Source: a virus. From it: 27,898 nucleotides of DNA. The number at the start of each line of letters is the position of its first letter. Position 1 is the first letter of the stretch. The DNA lies in IMG/VR virus record IMGVR_UViG_3300046171_000009, positions 1 through 27,898 of that record. One strand, written 5' to 3'. Shown piece by piece: positions 13,625 to 21,140 of the stretch. The notes under the pieces were generated by a model, which was given only the letters and a program-made list of their open reading frames with translations, was not told the DNA's origin and did not search any database. The position numbers were made by a program, and so were the translations under genes.

Positions 13625-13971
13625 ATTATTATATAATCATTATCATAACTATCCTCTGTAGTGTACTCATTTTCATTTATAGTATAGTAGTCATTGCTAG
13701 ATTGATCTATAGTTTGATCTGTACAAAACACTTTATCTTTATAAACTACTACTCCAGAAATTAAAACATCCATATTATAGAATACATCTTTTTTTAATGT
13801 ACCAAACACAGCATTAAAACTCATATAATCTCTTATAGTAGAAGCTGTTGCTGTTACAGTTACAACTGCTCTAGTACTTTCATTAGTAAGTTTTAGAGTA
13901 ACTTCTCCATCTACATATTGTCTAGGAATTACTTTAAAAGTTTTAGTTCCACTAGTTCCTATAATCTTCAT
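13621..13971 (-). CDS. Putative virion structural protein (116 aa)
   Basis: I use ATG 13971 (MKIIGTSGTKTFKVIPRQYV), since an upstream in-frame start would run into the terminator and promoter-like box. The protein is beta-rich (VVTVTATAS, VYKDKVFCTDQ) and ends in an acidic, Tyr-rich tail (YTTEDSYDNDYIII). Similar short proteins precede portal or tail genes in flavobacterial phages in my memory. It is the first gene after the box at 13974-13984 and is coupled to the portal gene by ATGA. Confidence 0.65.
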   Translation of the reverse strand: MKIIGTSGTKTFKVIPRQYVDGEVTLKLTNESTRAVVTVTATASTIRDYMSFNAVFGTLKKDVFYNMDVLISGVVVYKDKVFCTDQTIDQSSNDYYTINENEYTTEDSYDNDYIII

Positions 13972-13973
13972 AC

Positions 13974-13984
13974 TAATATAACGT
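13974..13984 (-). promoter_or_regulatory. ACGTTATATTA box, candidate late promoter
   Basis: This exact 11-mer ends 2 nt before the ATG of the gene at 13621-13971 and lies just after a terminator, where a new transcript must start. The same or a one-base variant box occurs before three other structural genes. An A-rich patch (CAAAA) about 12 nt upstream recurs. With so short a distance to the ATG, transcripts may be leaderless. Confidence 0.6.
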
Positions 13985-14008
13985 ACTAAAACTAAATTTT
14001 GTAGTATC

Positions 14009-14038
14009 AAAAAAAGGGATACCTAAAGATACCCCTTT
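14009..14038 (-). terminator. Rho-independent terminator after major tail protein
   Basis: On the minus strand AAAGGGGTATC and GGTATCCCTTT pair over 11 bp (with two G-U pairs) around a TTTA loop, then a run of T. It lies about 22 nt after the stop of the major tail protein and immediately before the box at 13974-13984. Confidence 0.85.
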
Positions 14039-14060
14039 CTTATATAAAACCAACTAAAAA

Positions 14061-14582
14061 TTACGGATTAATTTGTGTAGTGCTAATTTCTGCCTCAAAA
14101 GCAGTTGCATCTACAAAATAAGCTGGTAGCGTTTCTTGAGCAGCCATAGTTAAAGTGAATCCACTTAAATCTGCCATTCCAGCTCCAGTTACTATTGTAC
14201 CTCCAGAGCAGTCTGCTCCGTGAGAAGCACCTACCATAAGGTAATTACCATTATAATCTTTTATTACTATATGCGGTCTAGCCTTTACTATAAGAATTAG
14301 TTCCTCTTGAGTAGCTTTATCTAATTTAGTTAAAGTTAAATTTAGAGTCTGCTCATAAAAAGCAGTTCCATTTTCTCTAGATGCTGTGATAGTTTGTTCT
14401 AAGCTAGAATTACCTTTTACATCAAACTCAAAGAAATCTGGACTTCCTGCAAAAGCAGTAACTTCTCCAGCAGTAACTGTTAAAGCTCCCATAGTTCCAA
14501 AGTCTGCAAAGTAAACCGCTTGAATACCACCAACGCTATCCTTGCAAGGTACTGTTCTTCCTGTTGTTAAATTACAAGCCAT
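14061..14582 (-). CDS. Major tail (tube) protein
   Basis: The 173-aa protein begins MACNLTTGRTVPCKDSVGGI and contains FFEFDVKGNSSLEQTI, SRENGTAFYEQTLNLTLTKL and ARPHIVIKDYNGN, then GTIVTGAGMADLSGFTLTM. These match the tail-tube protein family I know in Bacteroidetes siphoviruses. It would stack in hexameric rings around the tape measure to form the tail. It sits alone between two strong terminators directly after the capsid gene, as expected for a highly expressed gene. I find no ACGTTATATTA box before it, so it may rely on read-through or an unseen promoter. Confidence 0.85.
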   Translation of the reverse strand: MACNLTTGRTVPCKDSVGGIQAVYFADFGTMGALTVTAGEVTAFAGSPDFFEFDVKGNSSLEQTITASRENGTAFYEQTLNLTLTKLDKATQEELILIVKARPHIVIKDYNGNYLMVGASHGADCSGGTIVTGAGMADLSGFTLTMAAQETLPAYFVDATAFEAEISTTQINP

Positions 14583-14596
14583 TATTTATTTTTTTT

Positions 14597-14638
14597 AAAA
14601 AAAAAAGGTAGGTAAGACTATTGCAAACCTACCCTTTT
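14597..14638 (-). terminator. Rho-independent terminator after major capsid gene
   Basis: On the minus strand GGTAGGT and ACCTACC form a perfect 7-bp stem, extended by flanking A-T and G-U pairs, around a 13-nt loop, followed by ten T. It lies 21 nt after the capsid stop codon and 14 nt before the start of the major tail protein, so it probably tunes the ratio of the two. Confidence 0.85.
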
Positions 14639-14659
14639 AATATGTTAAACTATTTTTTA

Positions 14660-15640
14660 TTATGCTAAAGTAAGTAGTGTACAATCAGATCCAATTCCGT
14701 ATTGTACTCCAGAAGTAAATCGCATTACGACTCTAACATTTTGATCTCCTAATACTGCAGAAGTATCAATCAACTTAACTTCATTATGATCTGATAATAA
14801 ACCAGTACCAAAATATAAGTTAGAAGCCTCAGCAGCTACAATATGATCTGAAGGCATACCTGGACATTGCTGTATTTTGATTCCTTCAAAAGCTAAAGCA
14901 TTACCTTGATTATACCATTGTGATCCTTTGTTGTCTGTACCAGCAGCTCCTAATCCTTGAGCACCAAATCCACCTAAAGCTCTAACGTAAGCTTGTAAAG
15001 CTACAGTAGGTACATATAAAGTTAAATCTTCTTTACCATATACAGCAGAAGGAATAGCATCTACTACATTTCCTAATAATGTTACTATATTATCTGAAGT
15101 AAAGGAAGTTGCAGAAGCATTAGCAGCATCATTTACATCTCCATCTGCAGCCATAAGCACAGTAAAGCCATCAAATTCTCCAGCATTAGCGTTTACACCA
15201 CCCCAAATATTTTGCTCAGTTTTCTCAGCTACTTTAGCAGCTACCTGTCCGATTAAGTAATCAGAGAAAGCTGGAGGTAAGTTATCAAATGTACTCATAC
15301 CCATAGAAATAGCTTCCCAGTCGCTTCTGTAATCTTTTTTACATAATTGTAAATTTACTTGAAATTCCTCTGGTTGTAGGATTCTTTCAGTAAGAGTTAA
15401 TGTATCAGCATCAAAATCGAAATCGCAAGTAGCATCTGCAATAATACTTCCTACTGCTAATTTCTTAACGACTTCTTTGTACTTTACATTAGGCTTAATA
15501 GTGATAGCTCCATCATTAAGAGTCTTACCACTTAATAAAGCTGCAGAGATGTACTTTCCAGCAAATTCCCCAGCGTAAGTTGTTGTGATCGGATCAGTCA
15601 TTGAATTGTCTGCATCCGCAAAATTAAATCTTTTTTTCAT
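14660..15640 (-). CDS. Major capsid protein (HK97-fold type)
   Basis: The 326-aa protein has the features of Bacteroidetes phage capsid proteins: a short N-terminus (MKKRFNFADADNSMTDPITT), a middle block with DYRSDWEAISMGMSTFDNLP and AFSDYLIGQVAAKVAEKTEQ, and a C-terminal block with GIKIQQCPGMPSDHIVAAE, NLYFGTG and VRVVMRFTSGVQYGIG. Length and order fit the HK97 fold without a long scaffold domain. A separate acidic coiled-coil protein precedes it and probably acts as scaffold. A strong terminator follows. The call is firm by context and pattern. Confidence 0.9.
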   Translation of the reverse strand: MKKRFNFADADNSMTDPITTTYAGEFAGKYISAALLSGKTLNDGAITIKPNVKYKEVVKKLAVGSIIADATCDFDFDADTLTLTERILQPEEFQVNLQLCKKDYRSDWEAISMGMSTFDNLPPAFSDYLIGQVAAKVAEKTEQNIWGGVNANAGEFDGFTVLMAADGDVNDAANASATSFTSDNIVTLLGNVVDAIPSAVYGKEDLTLYVPTVALQAYVRALGGFGAQGLGAAGTDNKGSQWYNQGNALAFEGIKIQQCPGMPSDHIVAAEASNLYFGTGLLSDHNEVKLIDTSAVLGDQNVRVVMRFTSGVQYGIGSDCTLLTLA

Positions 15641-15647
15641 TTTATTA

Positions 15648-16244
15648 TTATTTGTTTAATTGTCTTAATACTCTATCTAGAGTAGTTTCTTTTCTGTTTT
15701 GTGAGAATTTAATCTCTTGTCTTTTAGAGGCTTTTCTCTCTGGAGAGTGCTTGAACTTTTTGCTCATTTCTTCTTTCTTCTCCTCTTTTTTCTTTTCCTC
15801 TTCTTCTTCTTTTTTCTCGTAAGAATCTTCAAACTTCTTTTTAAGTTTTTTCAATTCCTCTTTTACTTCCTCTAAAGCTGGTGCTACCACCTCTACTACT
15901 GCTTCTACAATAGCTTCTACTTCTGGAGCTACTTCTTCTGGTACTTCAGTTTCGATAACTTCTTCTTCAGCTTCTACTGCTACTGGCTCTTCTGCTGGAG
16001 CTTCTGATTCTCCGATAGAAGCAATTACCCCTTCTTCCTCTACAATTAAAGAACGTCCATCCTCTAATTTGTATTCTCCGATAGGTAAAGCTACTCGCTC
16101 ATCATCAGTAACAATAAAAACAGACTGACCAGCCTCAAAAGACTCAGCCTCGATAACTGTACCATTGTCTAAAGTCTGCTGAGCTAATTTTACACTAGCA
16201 TTCAATAGAGCTTTAATCTTAGATAACATCTCTGTCGTTTTCAT
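15648..16244 (-). CDS. Putative capsid scaffold / head assembly protein
   Basis: The 198-aa protein lies 7 nt before the capsid gene, the usual place for a scaffold. Residues 1-78 look like a small beta domain (TLDNGTVIEAESFEAGQSVF, ERVALPIGEYKLEDGRSL). Residues about 80-160 are highly acidic and then alternately charged, with runs of Glu and Lys (EEVKEELKKLKKKFED, KKEEEEEKKKEEKKEE) forming a long coiled coil. The C-terminus is basic (RKASKRQEIKFSQNRK). Charged coiled coil plus basic end is common in scaffolds. The protease upstream would remove it. Confidence 0.65.
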   Translation of the reverse strand: MKTTEMLSKIKALLNASVKLAQQTLDNGTVIEAESFEAGQSVFIVTDDERVALPIGEYKLEDGRSLIVEEEGVIASIGESEAPAEEPVAVEAEEEVIETEVPEEVAPEVEAIVEAVVEVVAPALEEVKEELKKLKKKFEDSYEKKEEEEEKKKEEKKEEMSKKFKHSPERKASKRQEIKFSQNRKETTLDRVLRQLNK

Positions 16245-16269
16245 ATATTTATTATTTATTAATTAATTT

Positions 16270-16710
16270 TTATAAAAAATCGTTATTCCCAGTTACGTTT
16301 ATAGTATCTCTGTATTTTCTTATAAAATCTTGATACATCTCTTTATAGTTACTAAGCATATTTACTATTTCTTCATAACTTGCTATTGATTCAGAAGGAT
16401 CTATACCTAATTCATCTGCCTTAGTTTGAAACTCTGCAACTAAAGATTCCATTCTTTCTCCATATTCTTCTAAACTTCCAGCAGAGCTATTTATAGCCAT
16501 TTCATCTATTTCTAATCTTATATCATTAGTAGCATCATAGTATTTATTTTCTAATTCTTCTAATCTTTCATAACCATAATAAGAAACTAAACTATAAGCT
16601 TCTTCTAAAGAATCATACTCAGACTCTATATCATCTACTATAGATAAATTTACTTTTTTCTTAGTCATTCCCTTAGCAATTCTGCTAAATACTGTTTTTT
16701 TAGTGTTCAT
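16270..16710 (-). CDS. Tandem paralogue 3: coiled-coil head-region protein (146 aa)
   Basis: The protein opens MNTKKTVFSRIAKGMTKKKV and has a long helical body with the motif ADELGIDPSES near residue 97-107. The two genes before it share the same start pattern (T...VFSRL), similar length and a (A)xDLGI(D/N) motif at the same place, so the three are clearly related copies. All are acidic and helical. The place between protease and scaffold suggests a head component or assembly factor. I know similar single proteins in Bacteroidetes phages but no function. Confidence 0.7.
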   Translation of the reverse strand: MNTKKTVFSRIAKGMTKKKVNLSIVDDIESEYDSLEEAYSLVSYYGYERLEELENKYYDATNDIRLEIDEMAINSSAGSLEEYGERMESLVAEFQTKADELGIDPSESIASYEEIVNMLSNYKEMYQDFIRKYRDTINVTGNNDFL

Positions 16711-16712
16711 TT

Positions 16713-17156
16713 TTATCTATTTAATTCGTTTGCTAATTCGTATAACTCGTATAATTCGTTTTGTAGACCTACTACATCAGTAGCAGTATTTTCTGCTTCT
16801 GTAAATTTTTCCTGTCCTAATCTATATGCTTCGCTTTGATCTGCATCTATACCTAAATCACTAGCCATACCTTCAAAAGAACTTAAAGCTTGTTCTAGTC
16901 TATCTCTATTGTCAATGTAGTTTTGTAGTTTTTCTTCTAAAGAATCAAAGTTAGATATAAAAGAATTTGCTGCATCTCTAGCTTGAGATATAATACTTTT
17001 TAACTCAGATTCATTATTTCTTAAATCACTTAAACCAGAATCTAATTCTGAAGCATTTAGACCATCTATTGCAGATTGAATGTCATCAGAAGCTGAAAGC
17101 TCTGACTTAAACTGCTTACCAAATAGTCTACTAAATACTGTGTTTCTAGTACTCAT
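16713..17156 (-). CDS. Tandem paralogue 2: coiled-coil head-region protein (147 aa)
   Basis: The second of three related genes. It starts MSTRNTVFSRLFGKQFKSEL, is almost wholly helical and acidic (SDLRNNESELKSIISQARDA), and carries MASDLGIDADQSEAYR at the position where the others have ADELGIDPSES or AEDLGINPFQF. It stops 2 nt before paralogue 3 and follows paralogue 1 after 1 nt, so the three are one unit. They may form a shared helical assembly. Function is unknown. Confidence 0.7.
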   Translation of the reverse strand: MSTRNTVFSRLFGKQFKSELSASDDIQSAIDGLNASELDSGLSDLRNNESELKSIISQARDAANSFISNFDSLEEKLQNYIDNRDRLEQALSSFEGMASDLGIDADQSEAYRLGQEKFTEAENTATDVVGLQNELYELYELANELNR

Positions 17157-17157
17157 A

Positions 17158-17568
17158 TTATAGTTGTTTCATTGTTTTAGCAACTTCTAAAATTTCATTT
17201 ATATTATCTAAATTACTTTGATAACTTCCAACTGTTACTGTTGCATTAGTATATTCATCAAATTGAAAAGGGTTAATACCTAAATCCTCAGCACTTTGAC
17301 CAAATTCATCTAAAGAATACTCTAAATCTGAAATACTATTTGAAGCAATATCTGCCATATTGATTAAGCCGCTAACTTCATTTTGTAAATCTATATATCT
17401 ATTAACCCAATCAGTCAACATATCATCAAACACTTTAAAGTCCGACTCAGCTCCATTAGTTCTAGTTTCTAAATCTCTAACACCAGCTAAATCTACTTTT
17501 TTCTGCTTACTTAACTTCTTTTTGCTATTCTTAGATAGCTGTGCGTAAATTCTTTCTTGTGTAGTCAT
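17158..17568 (-). CDS. Tandem paralogue 1: coiled-coil head-region protein (136 aa)
   Basis: The first and most diverged of three related genes. It begins MTTQERIYAQLSKNSKKKLS and has a basic N-terminus, then a helical, acidic body with SAEDLGINPFQFDEYTN. An ACGTTATATTA box lies 14 nt before its ATG, so it heads a transcript that should include the other two copies, the scaffold-like gene and the capsid gene. Function is unknown. Confidence 0.7.
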   Translation of the reverse strand: MTTQERIYAQLSKNSKKKLSKQKKVDLAGVRDLETRTNGAESDFKVFDDMLTDWVNRYIDLQNEVSGLINMADIASNSISDLEYSLDEFGQSAEDLGINPFQFDEYTNATVTVGSYQSNLDNINEILEVAKTMKQL

Positions 17569-17582
17569 AATTAGATTTATAA

Positions 17583-17593
17583 TAATATAACGT
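17583..17593 (-). promoter_or_regulatory. ACGTTATATTA box, candidate late promoter
   Basis: An exact copy of the 11-mer lies 14 nt before the ATG of paralogue 1 and is thus the box with the longest leader. A CAAAA patch occurs about 12 nt upstream. It would drive the paralogues, scaffold and capsid. Confidence 0.6.
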
Positions 17594-17615
17594 CTCTATA
17601 ATTTTTTTTGCATTT

Positions 17616-18092
17616 TTAAGCCTTAGCTTGTATAATAAACCACTCAGTTCCATTACACCAGATCTTTAATCCTTCATAAGCTTTATTAATTCTAAAAGCA
17701 CTAGAGCTACCATCTAAATTTTGACCACCTCTAGGAGTTAGATCTGCGTGGGTAGCAGTACTAAATGTACTATCTGATATTATACGCTTAGTTCTATTAA
17801 GGTTTTTAGCTGCAGTTGCATCTGGTAAAGTTAATTCTACTGTACCATTACCGCCACTCCAACTCAATACAATAAGCTCTGCTTCATCATATACACTATT
17901 GTTTAAATCAATAGTACCACCAGCTACACTTACAGTTAGTGCTGTAGGATCTAAGTGATTTACTACAAAACTTTGTACATTAGTTAAATTAGCTTTTTTA
18001 GTTTCTGAACTTTGAACTATTGCTATCTCTTCAGCACCTGTTATATTTGCTGCTGTTACATTAGTTAAATCTGATATTTTTTTATCTGCCAT
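17616..18092 (-). CDS. Putative capsid decoration / head fibre protein (158 aa)
   Basis: The protein starts MADKKISDLTNVTAANITGA, an opening common to phage fibre and decoration proteins, and continues as a beta-rich domain (LTVSVAGGTIDLNNSVYDEA, GGNGTVELTLPDATAAKNL, GLKIWCNGTEWFIIQAKA). The end resembles the small domain found in head-fibre or tail-fibre proteins. It sits among head genes and shares a TAATG overlap with the preceding gene. Decoration is inferred from place and build. Confidence 0.6.
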   Translation of the reverse strand: MADKKISDLTNVTAANITGAEEIAIVQSSETKKANLTNVQSFVVNHLDPTALTVSVAGGTIDLNNSVYDEAELIVLSWSGGNGTVELTLPDATAAKNLNRTKRIISDSTFSTATHADLTPRGGQNLDGSSSAFRINKAYEGLKIWCNGTEWFIIQAKA

Positions 18093-18310
18093 TATAAAAG
18101 TATTTTTCCGTTATTCTCTTGTAATAAAAAGTCTGTATTTTCCTGTAGAAGAGCTTGACTAGTTGTACCAGTTCTACCAATACCTTGAGCCCATAAGCTA
18201 CCATCACAGCACTTTCTATCATAGGTTAATTGATCTTTACATAAACAGCCTCTGCGACTATTTTTTGGACTTGTTCTACTAGGAGTTTTTTCGTATTTAT
18301 TTTTTCTCAT
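18092..18310 (-). CDS. Small Cys-rich head-region protein (72 aa)
   Basis: The protein begins MRKNKYEKTPSRTSPKNSRR and has the Cys cluster GCLCKDQLTYDRKCCDGSLW (CLC and CC), likely metal-binding or disulphide-linked. It ends with LLQENTDFLLQENNGKILL, a repeat close to the terminal motif of two other proteins in this phage. Small proteins with CLC...KCCDG are common next to head genes in flavobacterial phages in my experience. It overlaps the end of the protease gene by 14 nt. Function is unknown. Confidence 0.65.
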   Translation of the reverse strand: MRKNKYEKTPSRTSPKNSRRGCLCKDQLTYDRKCCDGSLWAQGIGRTGTTSQALLQENTDFLLQENNGKILL

Positions 18311-19208
18311 CTAGTTTTTCTAATTTATTAATTGCCCATTCAATACCAGAAGTACCTCCCCAAGCATCCCACATCAATCCTCCACATCCTTCTGAGTATG
18401 GTACATCTTTATTCTGTTGATGTCTTTTAAAACTAGCCATTCTAGAAATAGTATCTCTGCTAATAGGCTCTTTTTTTGCTAGTTGATTAGCTCTTCTTTT
18501 GCCTACATCAGTACCACAGCTACCCCATCCATTTTTTTTTGCCCATTCTAAAGCTCTATTAGCATTGTTACTAGCAGAATCTGGATAGTCTGTATAAGAT
18601 TCTAGATTTGTTTCTGCTTCTAATATCATTTGTTTAATCTTTAGCAACTCTAATCCAGCCTCTATCTCTTTACTTAATTCTTTTTTCTTAGATTTTTCTA
18701 CAAAATACCCCTCTATAGAGAAGCCTTTTACCTTACCTTCCTTTACAAAATCTTGCCAGACCTCTTCATTAGTAACTTTCATAGTTCCTACCCAAGTTCC
18801 TAAAGGTAAATTCATATCATACATTTGACTTTTATCTTTTACCTCATCTTCAACTATCCAAGACTCTACTAAACAGAGACCAGATAGCTCTAATCTATGC
18901 TCAAATGTAGAATTATTTTGATATCCGTTCATTAAAAACATTTCACTAGCTTTTCTTACAGTTTCTCTAGTAAAATATATGTAATATTCATCATCTCCAT
19001 CTTTTCTATAGATAGTTTTATTAGGAACTAGTAAAGCTCCTGTTAAAAGTCTTTTATCAGTATCTGCTTCTGCTAGTTTATATTCTTTTTGTTGATTAAG
19101 AGCTACAAAGTTTTCTTCTATAGCTGGATGCTCTACAATACTTATTGCATCTATACCAGCAAATAAGCTATCATCCTCTTCCTCTATAATAAGTTCTACT
19201 ATTCTCAT
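18297..19208 (-). CDS. XkdF-like prohead serine protease with C-terminal extra domain
   Basis: Residues about 50-170 match the XkdF / Peptidase_S78_2 fold: LLTGALLVPNKTIYRKDGDD, STFEHR with likely catalytic H104, VESWIVED, LPLGTWVGTMKV, and VKGFSIEGYF with likely nucleophile S164. Such enzymes cut scaffold and capsid proteins during head maturation. Residues about 205-300 form a separate region (YPDSASNNANRALEWAKK, GWGSCGTDVGKRRANQLA, GCGGLMWDAWGGTSGIEWA) found in several Bacteroidetes phage head proteins; its role is unknown. An ACGTTATAATA box lies 2 nt before the ATG. The gene follows the tape measure, not the portal, which is atypical. Confidence 0.8.
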   Translation of the reverse strand: MRIVELIIEEEDDSLFAGIDAISIVEHPAIEENFVALNQQKEYKLAEADTDKRLLTGALLVPNKTIYRKDGDDEYYIYFTRETVRKASEMFLMNGYQNNSTFEHRLELSGLCLVESWIVEDEVKDKSQMYDMNLPLGTWVGTMKVTNEEVWQDFVKEGKVKGFSIEGYFVEKSKKKELSKEIEAGLELLKIKQMILEAETNLESYTDYPDSASNNANRALEWAKKNGWGSCGTDVGKRRANQLAKKEPISRDTISRMASFKRHQQNKDVPYSEGCGGLMWDAWGGTSGIEWAINKLEKLDEKK

Positions 19209-19210
19209 AC

Positions 19211-19221
19211 TATTATAACGT
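19211..19221 (-). promoter_or_regulatory. ACGTTATAATA box, candidate late promoter
   Basis: This copy differs by one base from the exact 11-mer and ends 2 nt before the protease ATG, after the tape measure stop. A CAAAA patch lies about 12 nt upstream. It would start the head transcript. Confidence 0.55.
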
Positions 19222-19238
19222 ATTTATTTTATTTTTGG

Positions 19239-21014
19239 TTAAAGTGTAGCACCTTCTACAATATTATTCTGTAAACTCTGAGCAGTTGTAACATCATTAG
19301 CTACTACATAAGCTTGAACTGGCTCTTGTGTTTGTTCCCCTATTGCTTCTGCTAATTGACTTGTTTCTGTAGCTCCTACTATATTAAAACTTGGAGCTTG
19401 TGGAGCTGCTGCTGTTGCAGATCCTACAGATGCTCCTCCACCACCAGAAGATTTTGGAACTTTAGTAGATATAATTTTTTTAACATTAGCAAAACCTACA
19501 GCTCCTGTAGCAATAGCTTGAGCTATAGCATAGCCTGGTATTGATGATTTAGAAAAAGCCTGTAATTGACCAGCAATAGAAGCATAAGTACTAATTAAAG
19601 ATGCAGCTACCGCCATAGCTTTACCAGCAGCAGTTTCTTCTCCTATAATACCACTAACAGACTGTAGCGAATGAGCATATCCCATAGCTGCAGTCATTTT
19701 TTGTTTAAACTCTTCTTCTGATATTTCTACACTTACATCTGCAAGATCTTTTAATAGATCATTCTTTTGCTCAGCAGATAATATTTCATCTGAGTTTATA
19801 GCATCTCTTCTTTGTTGTAGCACTTCTCTTTGCTGATCAAATGTTAAAGTGTCAAACTCTCTATCCAACTCTAGATCCTCAATTTTTTTAGCTTGTGCTT
19901 TTTCTCTGTCTTTTAAAGCGAACTCATCCTTTTTAGCTTGTAATGTTTCATTAAGAGAATCAATAAGCTCTTGACTTAATAGACCATTAGCTAAAGCTTC
20001 AGCCATTAGTTTTTTGTTATGCTCTTCTATTTTTTGTAATTCTAAAGCTCTTGCCTCTTCCTCTGTATTAGCCTCTGCTTCTCTAATTCTATTTTTTAAG
20101 TCTGCTAACCTTTTTTGGTAATCCTCTTCTAGTTTTAACTTTTCATCATTCTCTTTCTTTATCCTATCTTGTTCTTCCTTATTATCTTGCAGAATAAAAC
20201 TATCTCTAGTATTTTTTAGTTTTCTTAATTGTTCCTCAGTTTCATCTATAGTAGCTTGACCTTCTTCTGCAATTTCCTCTGGATCAAATAACATAGATGA
20301 GGTCTTTTCTAAAAACCCTTCTGTTAATGCAGTACCTTCTTCTAAAACTCCTAGTGAAGCTAAACTATTAGTAATACCATCAATTAATCCAGTAATAATT
20401 AATAGAGGTGTAGATAAAAATGCTATTATACCTTTAGCTATACTTTTGTTTCTTTCTGCAGCTTCTATTTGAGATTTTTTCATCTCCTTCTGAGTAAGTA
20501 ACTGAGCTTCTAGGTTTAATATAGTTTCGTTTAATTGTTGCTTCTTAAGATCTCTAATTTCCTTTTCAGTTTTACCTTGAAGCTTTAGAGTATTCTCCAT
20601 TTGACTTATCATCTGTGATTGTTTCTCAGATTCAGCCACAGATTCTTTTTGAGTCTCTAATAGTTTTTTCTGTTCGGAACTTACACCACTTACAAGTCCT
20701 TTAATATCTTCCCAATATGCTACAATCAATCCAAGAGCTACAACTAAAGCACCTATACCAGTTGTTACTAAAGCAGTTCTAAATCCTTTAACACTTTTTA
20801 TTAAACCTCTAAAACCTCCAATACCATCTTTTACTGCTGCCGCTAAATCTTTTACTTTTGTAGCATAACCTCCAGTAGCTTTATCTAAAGCCTTAAATCC
20901 ATCTCTTTGTTTATCCCCAGCAGTAGCAACTTTTCCTAAAGCTATGTTAAGCTCATTAATAGCTTTTACTGCTTTGTCGGTTTTCGCTACTACTTCTACT
21001 TCTGCTGTTTGCAT
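19239..21014 (-). CDS. Tail tape measure protein
   Basis: The 591-aa protein has a tape-measure build: an N-terminal helical region (EVEVVAKTDKAVKAINELNI), hydrophobic segments near 81-100 (ALVTTGIGALVVALGLIVAY) and 194-214, a long charged coiled coil around 270-400 (KKENDEKLKLEEDYQKRLAD and on), and a hydrophobic, Ala/Gly-rich C-terminal part (GKAMAVAASLISTYASIAGQ). It would set tail length and help DNA entry. By the usual rule of about 0.15 nm per residue a tail near 90 nm is expected. The first 19 nt overlap a 47-aa ORF. Confidence 0.9.
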   Translation of the reverse strand: MQTAEVEVVAKTDKAVKAINELNIALGKVATAGDKQRDGFKALDKATGGYATKVKDLAAAVKDGIGGFRGLIKSVKGFRTALVTTGIGALVVALGLIVAYWEDIKGLVSGVSSEQKKLLETQKESVAESEKQSQMISQMENTLKLQGKTEKEIRDLKKQQLNETILNLEAQLLTQKEMKKSQIEAAERNKSIAKGIIAFLSTPLLIITGLIDGITNSLASLGVLEEGTALTEGFLEKTSSMLFDPEEIAEEGQATIDETEEQLRKLKNTRDSFILQDNKEEQDRIKKENDEKLKLEEDYQKRLADLKNRIREAEANTEEEARALELQKIEEHNKKLMAEALANGLLSQELIDSLNETLQAKKDEFALKDREKAQAKKIEDLELDREFDTLTFDQQREVLQQRRDAINSDEILSAEQKNDLLKDLADVSVEISEEEFKQKMTAAMGYAHSLQSVSGIIGEETAAGKAMAVAASLISTYASIAGQLQAFSKSSIPGYAIAQAIATGAVGFANVKKIISTKVPKSSGGGGASVGSATAAAPQAPSFNIVGATETSQLAEAIGEQTQEPVQAYVVANDVTTAQSLQNNIVEGATL

Positions 21015-21139
21015 AATTCTCTTTTAAATTGTTCTATACCTTCTTTAAATGTTTCTGGCATTTTATATTTACCTTTTGCTATGTCTATGTATTTACCTTC
21101 AAAATCATATTCTAAAGCGTATAATATATCTCTTATCAT
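20996..21139 (-). CDS. Small protein upstream of tape measure (47 aa)
   Basis: The ATG at 21139-21137 lies 1 nt after the stop of the large tail protein, and the frame ends within the tape-measure gene. The product begins MIRDILYALEYDFEGKYIDI and continues KYKMPETFKEGIEQFKRE. The place suggests a tail-assembly accessory. Tight spacing on both sides supports it as real. Confidence 0.6.
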   Translation of the reverse strand: MIRDILYALEYDFEGKYIDIAKGKYKMPETFKEGIEQFKRELCKQQK

Positions 21140-21140
21140 C

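Noticed and set aside
13972-14010. Longer start for the structural protein at 13621-13971
   Set aside because: The extra codons would cover the ACGTTATATTA box and reach the terminator; the ATG at 13971 gives the expected MKIIGTSGT start.
15780-15830. Glu/Lys-rich low-complexity tract as a separate repeat element
   Set aside because: It is the coding sequence of the charged coiled coil in the scaffold-like protein and needs no other explanation.
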